A DNA stretch of 11,515 nucleotides from the NCBI GenBank assembly GCA_021295935.1, contig JAGWBL010000063.1, positions 1 through 11,515 on the forward strand. The letters run 5' to 3'. Positions 1-5,691 of this stretch are shown piece after piece. Position numbers and translations under genes: made by a program. Under the pieces are notes generated by a model, which had not been told where the DNA came from, made no database searches, and was given only the letters and a program-made list of their open reading frames with translations. Origin of the DNA: Pseudomonadales bacterium. Its GTDB lineage: Bacteria; Pseudomonadota; Gammaproteobacteria; Pseudomonadales; Azotimanducaceae. How positions within the stretch are numbered: the first letter of the stretch is position 1; each line of letters opens with the position of its first letter.

Positions 1-1
1 C

Positions 2-838
2 GAGCTTGGCAATCTCAGGTGGCTGTATCGTCGACACGGCCTGCCTCCAGAGCCTCTCCCGCCCATTGGAGCTCCTCGGAACTACAAGCCCGCTCCGTGC
101 CAGGGATGTCTCAAAGAGGAGCAGGTGATTGACATCTTTCAGGTGTACCACCGCGAGATAGGCATTGAACCACTTGGGTACCGAGCTGCCATCATCGAGG
201 ACTTTCCTTGGGATGGGCGCAGTTCAATCGACAGCAGGGATTGCGGAAGAATCGAACCATACCCCGATCTGTCCCCTTACGAAAAAGTCAATCTTCCGCG
301 AAAGAGGCGTCCCTTTACTGGGTTTAATGAACTTGGCGAAAAATGCAGGGATCCGCAGAGCCGCGATCTCAACTGGAGAGTCAGGTTTCAGATCGGTTGG
401 ATTGAATCACAAGACGTCCAACGGAAAGTCGACCGAGGGATCTACCACAAATCCGTTCTGACCAAGGATCGGGTACCTTGCATCGCTTCGCACATCATAC
501 ACGCCCAAACTGGCGTTATCCGGGGACACAACGGGAAATTTGATGTTGTCCGCGTAAGTTGCACTGAAGGAACCGAGATAAGCAATCTAGACAACTTCAG
601 TGAAAATTTGAGCTTGGACGATCATTACGGTGCCAACTATAAGGCCAATCGTCGGATGCTCCATCACCTTCCCCAGTCGCCCGTCCGGAAATACCTCAAG
701 CCGCCCGTCGATCGCACCAAGAAACCCCGAGGTCGCTTGCGCGAGCGCGACCCACGCCAGTCGAACCAAGAGGGTAACGAACTCTTCCGGCATCCAACCA
801 TCACAGGTTTCCGTGAACAGCATATCCTCGTGAACTGA
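2..838 (+). CDS. Unknown protein with CxxC pair, 5' end outside window (paralogue of next gene)
   Basis: The frame is open from the first bases to a TGA at 836-838, giving 278 residues without the N-terminus. A GTG at 125 could be mistaken for the start, but residues encoded before it (YKPAPCQGC) align with the next gene (YKAAPCVLC), so the gene begins upstream of the window. Counting from base 2, shared blocks are C33xxC36, EDFPWDG at 66-72, WRVRFQIGWI at 125-134 and HAQTG at 168-172. From residue 220 the tail is rich in Arg, Lys and Pro and does not resemble its neighbour. I do not recognise the family. The next gene's signal peptide suggests that this protein is also exported, but its own N-terminus is not visible. 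It ends 25 bases before the next gene, so co-transcription is likely. That it is a real gene is well supported by the paralogy; its function is unknown. Confidence 0.75.
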   Translation, partial: ELGNLRWLYRRHGLPPEPLPPIGAPRNYKPAPCQGCLKEEQVIDIFQVYHREIGIEPLGYRAAIIEDFPWDGRSSIDSRDCGRIEPYPDLSPYEKVNLPRKRRPFTGFNELGEKCRDPQSRDLNWRVRFQIGWIESQDVQRKVDRGIYHKSVLTKDRVPCIASHIIHAQTGVIRGHNGKFDVVRVSCTEGTEISNLDNFSENLSLDDHYGANYKANRRMLHHLPQSPVRKYLKPPVDRTKKPRGRLRERDPRQSNQEGNELFRHPTITGFREQHILVN

Positions 839-854
839 GGGTCCCGAACGAAAC

Positions 855-858
855 GGAG
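855..858 (+). promoter_or_regulatory. Ribosome binding site of the secreted-protein gene
   Basis: GGAG lies five bases before ATG 864, and the signal peptide begins exactly at that ATG, so the two agree on the start. Confidence 0.6.
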
Positions 859-863
859 CGATC

Positions 864-1775
864 ATGTTCAACGCAATCTCCAAACGCAGCCTGTCCGCGA
901 TCCTTGCGGCATCCTCGGCAGCGGGCTTTCTGGGCGGCCATTCCGTGCTTGCGGAAGAGGTCGACGACGAACCGACTCCGGCAGATGGCGGACCAAGCTC
1001 GGTTTCTCAGAACAACAACGCAAGTCGACTGCGCTTTTCCGACTTGGATTCTCCCCCAGGCGCGTGGGACCTCCCGGAGCGTCCGAGAAACCCCAGGGAC
1101 CAAGACGAGCCCTCGAGGACGTACAAGGCCGCGCCCTGCGTTCTCTGTCTGGACGAATGGGAGGCCATAGACGTCGCCAAGGCCTATTTGGACGCCTACC
1201 CGATCAAGTACATGGACCTTCGCGGCGAGGTGGCTGAAGACTTCCCCTGGCGAGGTAGCAAGGTCATTAAATGGTCCAGAACGAGTGAGGACTGGCATTT
1301 CGGCTGGGCAATCGGCCTGAGGTACTTTGGAGAGAAGCCTAGGTGGGGCATCAGCAAAATCCGCTACGATCCCAAGAGGTATCCGGTTCAGGATGGCACC
1401 ACATGGCGCATCTGGTACCAGACCGGCTGGATTGCGGATTGGGCAATCGCCAACAGAGTCGAGGAAGGCAAGCTTCCAAGCGAAGCGCTCACCTGGGGTC
1501 CCCAGCCAAGATGGGAGTTTGTGCTGGTGCATGCCCGAACCGGAGCGGTGGCTCCGCTTCAACAGGGTCGCATCAGCTCTTACTATGGAGAGTGGGACCG
1601 GAATCCGACGAGGCTTCTACGTCCACGCCACTTCGACGCCTGGCGCGCTCGGGAGAAAGCCATGGAACGAGCAAGGCTGTGGCTGCCTGAGGGAAACGTT
1701 GCGCCTCTGGAGGAAGTACCGACAGAACCTCGGTTTCAACGGGAGAGCGGAGAGACAAGCGAATCGGACGGATAG
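864..1775 (+). CDS. Predicted secreted protein of unknown function with CxxC pair
   Basis: 303 residues from ATG 864, with GGAG at 855-858 five bases upstream. Residues 1-30 look like a Sec signal peptide: basic KR at 7-8, a small hydrophobic core and VLA before a likely cut after A30. An acidic, disordered-looking linker follows (31-85). The conserved part has C92xxC95, EDFPWRG at 125-131, WRIWYQTGWI at 181-190 and VLVHARTGAV at 220-229; the C-terminus is charged. It aligns with the preceding gene block by block, with the CxxC-to-EDFPW distance identical. The helix-then-strand pattern ending in HARTGAV faintly recalls PepSY-like periplasmic domains, but this is weak inference. The CxxC might bind metal or be redox-active after export; nothing here decides. 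A 253-codon frame on the opposite strand is a shadow. Confidence 0.8.
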   Translation: MFNAISKRSLSAILAASSAAGFLGGHSVLAEEVDDEPTPADGGPSSVSQNNNASRLRFSDLDSPPGAWDLPERPRNPRDQDEPSRTYKAAPCVLCLDEWEAIDVAKAYLDAYPIKYMDLRGEVAEDFPWRGSKVIKWSRTSEDWHFGWAIGLRYFGEKPRWGISKIRYDPKRYPVQDGTTWRIWYQTGWIADWAIANRVEEGKLPSEALTWGPQPRWEFVLVHARTGAVAPLQQGRISSYYGEWDRNPTRLLRPRHFDAWRAREKAMERARLWLPEGNVAPLEEVPTEPRFQRESGETSESDG

Positions 1776-1903
1776 CAGCACGTTCGGGTTTCCACGGGGA
1801 AGTGCCGGTGGGATGAACAGTTTAGAGTGGGCCCTGCCAACGCCCGCTGCAACTCTGCCATCACCGACGTTAGTGGAAACTGCTTGAGTGGCAAGGAGGG
1901 GCA

Positions 1904-1981
1904 ATGCGAGAGATTGGGCATGATCTAGCTGGATTGTTCGACAGCCAATACACATGTTGCTTTCGCACTGACGGACTATGA
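1904..1981 (+). CDS. Possible 25-residue small protein with strong ribosome binding site
   Basis: A perfect AAGGAGG (1893-1899) stands four bases before ATG 1904, which opens a 25-codon frame closed by TGA at 1979-1981. The peptide contains a CC pair near its C-terminus and no membrane segment. Its stop overlaps the ATG of the next tiny frame as ATGA. No homology is recognisable at this length. The ribosome binding site is the only real support; chance is a fair alternative. Confidence 0.2.
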   Translation: MREIGHDLAGLFDSQYTCCFRTDGL

Positions 1982-2088
1982 GAATGAGGTCCCCTACGCA
2001 GCCTCGCCTGGCGACGATCCTGACACGCATGGGCCTTGCTTTGGCCCGATCCGGGGATCAGCGGACGAGGTCGATCATCAGGAACTAA
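1978..2088 (+). CDS. Possible 36-residue basic small protein, coupled to preceding tiny frame
   Basis: ATG 1978 overlaps the TGA of the 25-codon frame as ATGA, a typical arrangement for translational coupling. The frame ends at TAA 2086-2088. The peptide is Arg-rich (starts MRMRSPTQPR, ends RSIIRN) with a short hydrophobic centre. Nothing else supports it. Confidence 0.12.
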   Translation: MRMRSPTQPRLATILTRMGLALARSGDQRTRSIIRN

Positions 2089-2579
2089 TCTTCCAGCCAC
2101 TCAGGAAACCATGTTGGTGCGTCAGGGGATGCTGTCGCGCAAACTCTCGTCGCTTGCAATCAGGATCGTCGAAAATGAGGCTTGCCCGCCGGTCGTACGA
2201 CGCTCCGCGAATCTCAAGCACGACCGGCAGTTCCAGGATCATCACGATGCCTGCCAACTTGCAGCTTGGTTCGGCCCGTAGCCGTTCGACCACGTCGTAA
2301 GTGGTGACGCACGCGAATCGGCAACAACATGGAGGACCAGCAGCATCAGAAAAACCATCTCTACAGATGACCTCTGATCCAATTCATGCGACAGTTGGCA
2401 GCGGGAGGAACCAACCAAGGTCTAGTGGTCGAACTGGTTCCGGGAGCAATCCGACCGGGTGCGCTCAAACGCGATACAGGACTGGCTTTGGCGCGATTTC
2501 ACTAGCATTGGCCGGTAGACGCGTTTGGAGTGACGTTGCGTCGGTTGAGATGTCTTGCATTGCGAAGGGTGCCTAGCCG

Positions 2580-3053
2580 GTGAGCGAGTTCTCTCACCTG
2601 GATTCCCGCGGCGAGGCTTCCATGGTGGATCTCTCTGAAAAAGCGGACACGATCCGATCCGCGACTGCTCGAGTGGAACTCGTGATGTCGCCCTCGACGC
2701 TTGACCTGGTCTCAGACGGCCGACTCTCCAAGGGAGACGTGTTCGCAGTGGCGCGTGTGGCCGGAATTCAGGCAATGAAGCGGACCAGTGACTTGATCCC
2801 GCTGTGTCATCCCTTGTCCCTCACCGATGCGCACATCGGGTTTACGCGACGGGGTTCGGGTGTGCTGGAAATTTCGAGTTCGTGCAAGGTCTACGGCAAG
2901 ACTGGAGTCGAGATGGAGGCTCTGACCGGTGCAAGTATCGCCGCGCTCACGATCTACGACATGTGCAAGAGCGTGGAAAAGGGGATTCACATTCAAGACC
3001 TGCGCCTGACGCGGAAGTCGGGAGGGAAATCGGGCGAGTGGAAGGCGGAATAG
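2580..3053 (+). CDS. moaC: Cyclic pyranopterin monophosphate synthase MoaC
   Basis: MoaC converts the MoaA product (3',8-cyclo-7,8-dihydro-GTP) to cyclic pyranopterin monophosphate, an early step of molybdenum cofactor synthesis in the cytoplasm. The 157 residues match the family's usual length. Hallmarks are K51 in SKGDV, H77 in LIPLCHPL, the VEMEALTGAS block with E111 and E113, D127 and K130 in TIYDMCKSVEKG, and K146 in TRKSGGKSG. These correspond to K51, H77, E112, E114, D128, K131 and K147 of the E. coli enzyme. The GTG start at 2580 fits the family N-terminus (xHLDSRGEASMVDLS), with AAGGG at 2565-2569 upstream; ATG 2622 would cut off that segment. It overlaps moaD by 16 bases. moaA is not in the window. 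Confidence 0.96.
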   Translation: MSEFSHLDSRGEASMVDLSEKADTIRSATARVELVMSPSTLDLVSDGRLSKGDVFAVARVAGIQAMKRTSDLIPLCHPLSLTDAHIGFTRRGSGVLEISSSCKVYGKTGVEMEALTGASIAALTIYDMCKSVEKGIHIQDLRLTRKSGGKSGEWKAE

Positions 3054-3304
3054 ACGTCACTGTGCTGTTTTTTGCCTCGCTGGATGAAGTGGCTGGTTGC
3101 AGAGAACGTGCTGTGCGCCTAGAAGAGGGTTCAACCGTTCGCGAACTGGTTGCTGAAGTGGCGACAATGATGGGCGAGGACTTTCTGCGGGAGTTCTCCC
3201 GCGTGCCGATTCAATTTGCTGTCAATGAGGCGTTCGTCCGGGAACAGCAAGTGCTTCATGATGGCGACACCGTTGCGCTTATTCCACCAGTGACGGGCGG
3301 GTGA
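3038..3304 (+). CDS. moaD: Molybdopterin synthase small subunit MoaD (sulfur carrier)
   Basis: MoaD is the ubiquitin-like small subunit of molybdopterin synthase. Its C-terminal glycine is thiocarboxylated and delivers sulfur to the precursor in the MoaE active site. The protein ends in PPVTGG, the required Gly-Gly tail, and begins with the family's first strand VTVLFFASLDEVAG. From GTG 3038 it has 88 residues, near the usual size of about 81. GGAGGG at 3021-3026 is eleven bases before this start, which overlaps the moaC end by 16 bases. GTG 3062 is the alternative (80 residues), but it would remove part of the first strand. The frame stays open far upstream, which is only a shadow of moaC. 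The gene lies four bases before moaE, so the two subunits are co-translated. Confidence 0.9.
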   Translation: MEGGIDVTVLFFASLDEVAGCRERAVRLEEGSTVRELVAEVATMMGEDFLREFSRVPIQFAVNEAFVREQQVLHDGDTVALIPPVTGG

Positions 3305-3308
3305 AACC

Positions 3309-3770
3309 ATGAGTGTCCGGTTGCAGACGGCGGACTTTGACCTCGCACAAGAGCACGAGTCGATGCGGGCGCGTCACTCGGGGAGATGTGGCGCAATCAG
3401 CAGCTTCGTGGGCGTCGTCAGCGAGCGAGGCAAAGAGCACGTGACCGGATTGTTCATCGATCACTACCCGAGCATGACTCAGCGAAGCATCGAGTGCATC
3501 GTGGAGCGGGCGACGGAAAGCCGGGAAGTGCTGGAAGTCGTCGTCGTTCATCGAGTTGGGCAGTTGCGGGTAGGTGACCAGATAGTGCTTGTGTTGACTT
3601 GTGCGGAACATCGCGCCGACGCCTCAGCGGTGTGCGAGCGAGTGATCGATTTGCTCAAGACGGAAGCGATCCTGTGGAAGAAGGAATCGGGAGTCCGTGG
3701 ATCCCGCTGGCTTGAGCCGTCCGAACGTGATCATGCCCGTGCAAGAGGCTGGGTGACGAACCCCGGGTGA
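3309..3770 (+). CDS. moaE: Molybdopterin synthase catalytic subunit MoaE
   Basis: MoaE forms the heterotetramer with MoaD and inserts two sulfurs into cyclic pyranopterin monophosphate to make molybdopterin. The 153 residues match the family. Seen are GAISSFVGVV (28-37), IDHYPSMT (50-57), HRVGQLRVGD (81-90), EHRAD with H101-R102, and LLKTEAILWKKE (115-126), which holds the two catalytic lysines K117 and K124 (E. coli K119 and K126). The usual Arg after the GxV segment (E. coli R39, in KVRNHN) appears as Ser38 here (VVSERGK), although a nearby Arg40 could compensate. ATG 3309 starts four bases after the moaD stop. It is the last gene of the moaCDE operon; no clear terminator follows. Confidence 0.95.
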   Translation: MSVRLQTADFDLAQEHESMRARHSGRCGAISSFVGVVSERGKEHVTGLFIDHYPSMTQRSIECIVERATESREVLEVVVVHRVGQLRVGDQIVLVLTCAEHRADASAVCERVIDLLKTEAILWKKESGVRGSRWLEPSERDHARARGWVTNPG

Positions 3771-3809
3771 GGGCTGACACCGATTCTGGCGGAAGTTGGG
3801 CAATTTGCT

Positions 3810-3837
3810 TTGGTGTGTATGCCAACGTCTTGATAAT
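3810..3837 (+). promoter_or_regulatory. Candidate sigma-70 promoter for icd
   Basis: TTGGTG at 3810-3815 and GATAAT at 3832-3837 are separated by 16 bases, with the -10 matching five of six consensus positions. It would give a leader of roughly 115 bases before icd. Judged by eye only; the -35 match is weak. Confidence 0.35.
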
Positions 3838-3959
3838 GAAGAAAAACATCTGAACCAAGCCGGCGCGATCGTTCAGCGAAACGACTTGTTTTCTCGGGTT
3901 CCCGGCACGTTCGCAGATTCTATCTCAGCTTCCCGCTGACTCGCTCCATGAGCACCCGT

Positions 3960-5090
3960 ATGGCGTATCTACACGTGAATATCCCGACTTCAGGAGACCC
4001 GATCACTGCTGGTCCCGACGGCGCTCTTAGCGTTCCGGATCGACCGATCATTCCCTTCATCGAAGGCGATGGAATCGGAATCGACATCACCCCGGTGATG
4101 AAACGAGTGGTCGATGCCTCGGTGCAAGAGGCTTACCACGGGGAGCGGGAGATCGCCTGGATGGAGGTCTATGCGGGCGAGAAGGCGGTCAGGCTGTACG
4201 GTGACGGTGTCTGGTTGCCGGAAGAGACCTGCGATGCCATGCGCGAGTTCCTGGTGGGCATCAAGGGTCCGATGACGACGCCCGTCGGAGGCGGCATCCG
4301 GTCACTCAATGTGGCGTTGCGGCAAATCCTGGACCTGTATGTCTGCCAGCGCCCCATCCGGTGGTTCAAGGGTGTGCCCAGCCCGGTGGTCTCGCCGCAC
4401 CTCACCAACATGGTGATCTTCCGGGAGAACACCGAAGACACTTACGCAGGGGTCGAATGGGAAGCGGATTCGCCCGAGGCTTCCAAAGTTCTCGACTTCT
4501 TGATTAACGACATGGGCGTCCCGAAGATCCGTTTTCCGCGGCATGTCGGCATTGGCATCAAGCCGGTGTCGGTCGAGGGCACCGAGCGACTGGTTCGCAA
4601 GGCCATCCAGTACGCTGTTTCGGAGGACAGGAGGTCGGTGACGCTCGTCCACAAGGGCAACATCATGAAGTTCACCGAAGGTGCGTTCAAGGAGTGGGGA
4701 TACGCCTTGGCGGTGAGGGAGTTCGGTGCGCAGCCCTTGGACGGAGGCCCGTGGCATGTCATGCGCAATCCGAACACCGGCAACGACATCGTGATCAAGG
4801 ACGTGATAGCGGATGCGATGCTTCAGCAGATCCTGCACCGGCCTGCTGAGTACGACATCATCGCCACGCTGAACCTGAACGGCGACTACCTGTCCGACGC
4901 GCTCGCTGCCCAAGTGGGCGGAATCGGCATCGCTCCGGGTGCAAACATTGGTGATGAGATCGCGCTGTTCGAGGCGACGCACGGAACGGCTCCGAAATAC
5001 ACAGGGCAGGACAAGGTGAATGCTGGTTCGCTCATCCTTTCTGCCGAGATGATGCTGCGGCACGTGGCGACTTGGTGGTCCAAGGGCTGA
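3960..5090 (+). CDS. icd: NADP-type isocitrate dehydrogenase, C-terminus lost to frameshift
   Basis: Icd oxidatively decarboxylates isocitrate to 2-oxoglutarate in the TCA cycle. Start ATG 3960 is preferred over ATG 3948 because MAYLHVNIPTSGDPIT aligns without gaps with the Pseudomonas N-terminus (MGYQKIQVPAVGDKIT). Substrate residues are intact: IRSLNVALR (E. coli S113, N115, R119), CQRP (R129), VIFREN (R153), TEDTYAG (Y160), LVHKGN (K230), VIADAM (D283) and LNGDYLSD (D307, D311). The NADP-contact APKY (K344, Y345) is also present. After SAEMMLRHV the frame goes wrong: seven unrelated residues and a TGA at 5088-5090. The true continuation is in another frame at 5069-5200. As encoded the protein has 376 residues; the repaired one would have about 418, the family length. 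It is either a real lesion or a sequence error. Confidence 0.95.
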   Translation: MAYLHVNIPTSGDPITAGPDGALSVPDRPIIPFIEGDGIGIDITPVMKRVVDASVQEAYHGEREIAWMEVYAGEKAVRLYGDGVWLPEETCDAMREFLVGIKGPMTTPVGGGIRSLNVALRQILDLYVCQRPIRWFKGVPSPVVSPHLTNMVIFRENTEDTYAGVEWEADSPEASKVLDFLINDMGVPKIRFPRHVGIGIKPVSVEGTERLVRKAIQYAVSEDRRSVTLVHKGNIMKFTEGAFKEWGYALAVREFGAQPLDGGPWHVMRNPNTGNDIVIKDVIADAMLQQILHRPAEYDIIATLNLNGDYLSDALAAQVGGIGIAPGANIGDEIALFEATHGTAPKYTGQDKVNAGSLILSAEMMLRHVATWWSKG

Positions 5091-5200
5091 GCGGAGCCAT
5101 CGCCAACAAGACCGTGACCTACGATTTCGAGCGTCTCATGGATGGCGCGACACTTTTGAAGTGTTCGGAGTTTGGAGAGCAAATCGTCGCCAACATGTGA
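5069..5200 (+). pseudogene. icd: Out-of-frame 3' end of icd
   Basis: Reading from GAC 5069 gives DLVVQGLSGAI, then NKTVTYDFERLM and the closing SEFGEQIVANM before TGA 5198-5200. This is the C-terminus of Icd (E. coli ADLIVKGMEGAI ... TYDFERLM ... ENM). Only two bases (GC, 5067-5068) separate the last correct codon (GTG 5064-5066) from this segment, where the family has six residues (GWTEAA in E. coli), so 16 bases seem to be missing. The segment holds the counterparts of Y391 (TAC 5120-5122) and R395 (CGT 5132-5134), which recognise the 2'-phosphate of NADP in the E. coli enzyme. Confidence 0.9.
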
Positions 5201-5280
5201 CGGAGCACACAAGGGAGTGCTCGCGATTCGTTCGAACGGCCGCAACACGGCACCCGTCTAACAAGCTTGCATTTTGAAAT

Positions 5281-5289
5281 TGCTATGAT
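5281..5289 (+). promoter_or_regulatory. Candidate extended -10 promoter for clpS-clpA
   Basis: TGCTATGAT fits the extended -10 form TGnTATnAT, and the hexamer TATGAT matches five of six positions. A TTGCAT at 5267-5272 is too close to act as a -35. It would start transcription about 55 bases before the clpS GTG. Judged by eye. Confidence 0.4.
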
Positions 5290-5337
5290 TGTGCTTGCTG
5301 GAAAAGTTCCGAGTGCCGGACGAATTGGAGGGACACC

Positions 5338-5344
5338 GAAGGAG
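5338..5344 (+). promoter_or_regulatory. Ribosome binding site that sets the clpS start
   Basis: GAAGGAG lies seven bases before GTG 5352. The upstream in-frame codon at 5289 has no such site and would add 21 residues not seen in ClpS proteins. Confidence 0.7.
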
Positions 5345-5351
5345 TCGGGGA

Positions 5352-5687
5352 GTGAGTGACGACTACGAGCAGACTGGAGCGCGCCTCGGCGAGGGGGTCG
5401 TCGAGCCGGCGGAACCGGTTGCCAAGCGGCCGTCGCTCTACAAGGTCGTGATGCTCAACGACGACTTCACCCCCCGTGAGTTTGTTGTGGATGTCTTGCA
5501 AAAGTTTTTTGGCATGCATCGGGAGAAGGCATACCAGATCATGATGGCGGTGCATCGCACGGGCAGCGGCGTTGCCGGCATCTATGTCAAGGAGGTGGCG
5601 GAAACGAAATCCGAGCAGGTGAACGGGTTCGCCCAAGCACACGAGTTTCCGCTCAGAACGACCATCGAAGAGACCGATTCGGATTGA
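5352..5687 (+). CDS. clpS: ClpS, N-degron adaptor of ClpAP
   Basis: ClpS captures proteins with N-terminal Leu, Phe, Tyr or Trp and hands them to ClpA for degradation by ClpAP. From GTG 5352 the protein has 111 residues (E. coli 106): a loose N-terminal tail (1-25) that would enter the ClpA pore, then the folded core from LYKVVMLNDD. The N-end binding residues N36, D37, D38 (LNDDFTP) and H68 (MAVHRTG) are present, as is the EVAETK segment (81-86). The E. coli gatekeeper M40 is replaced by R42 (FTPREF). The gene sits four bases before clpA. In Pseudomonas a cold-shock gene, cspD, precedes clpS; here only about 150 noncoding bases separate it from icd. Confidence 0.96.
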   Translation: MSDDYEQTGARLGEGVVEPAEPVAKRPSLYKVVMLNDDFTPREFVVDVLQKFFGMHREKAYQIMMAVHRTGSGVAGIYVKEVAETKSEQVNGFAQAHEFPLRTTIEETDSD

Positions 5688-5691
5688 GTTC

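Larger units (their letters stand above)
1776..2579. other. About 800-base stretch without a convincing gene
   Basis: Both strands were read. Frames of 70-140 codons exist but have poor starts and unnatural composition or run antisense to neighbours. The exceptions worth a note are two tiny coupled frames at 1904-2088 and a minus-strand frame (2293 down to 2078) whose translation looks mildly protein-like (segments such as ELPVVLEIRGASYDRR) but matches nothing I know. A 10-base palindrome GTCGTACGAC lies at 2192-2201 and a short dyad GATCCGGGGATC at 2049-2060; neither has a T-tract. I see no terminator and no clear sigma-70 promoter for moaC. It may be decayed coding sequence or a long leader. 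Confidence 0.5.

Noticed and set aside
125..838. GTG 125 as the true start of the first gene
   Set aside because: The frame is open to the window edge, and residues before position 125, including the CxxC pair, align with the paralogue.
2078..2293. Minus-strand 71-codon frame that looks faintly protein-like
   Set aside because: It has a GTG start with no clear binding site, no recognisable motif, and a frame that extends upstream into unnatural Cys-rich sequence. Not enough support for a gene.
5067..5090. Programmed -1 frameshift as the reason for the icd frame change
   Set aside because: The 20-odd bases where both frames are open hold no classical slippery heptamer (only CCAAGGG), and slipping there would still leave the protein several residues shorter than the family. 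A 16-base deletion explains the length exactly.
5203..5222. Hairpin GAGCAC/GTGCTC after icd as an intrinsic terminator
   Set aside because: The stem is only six bases with an eight-base loop, and no T-tract follows on either strand.
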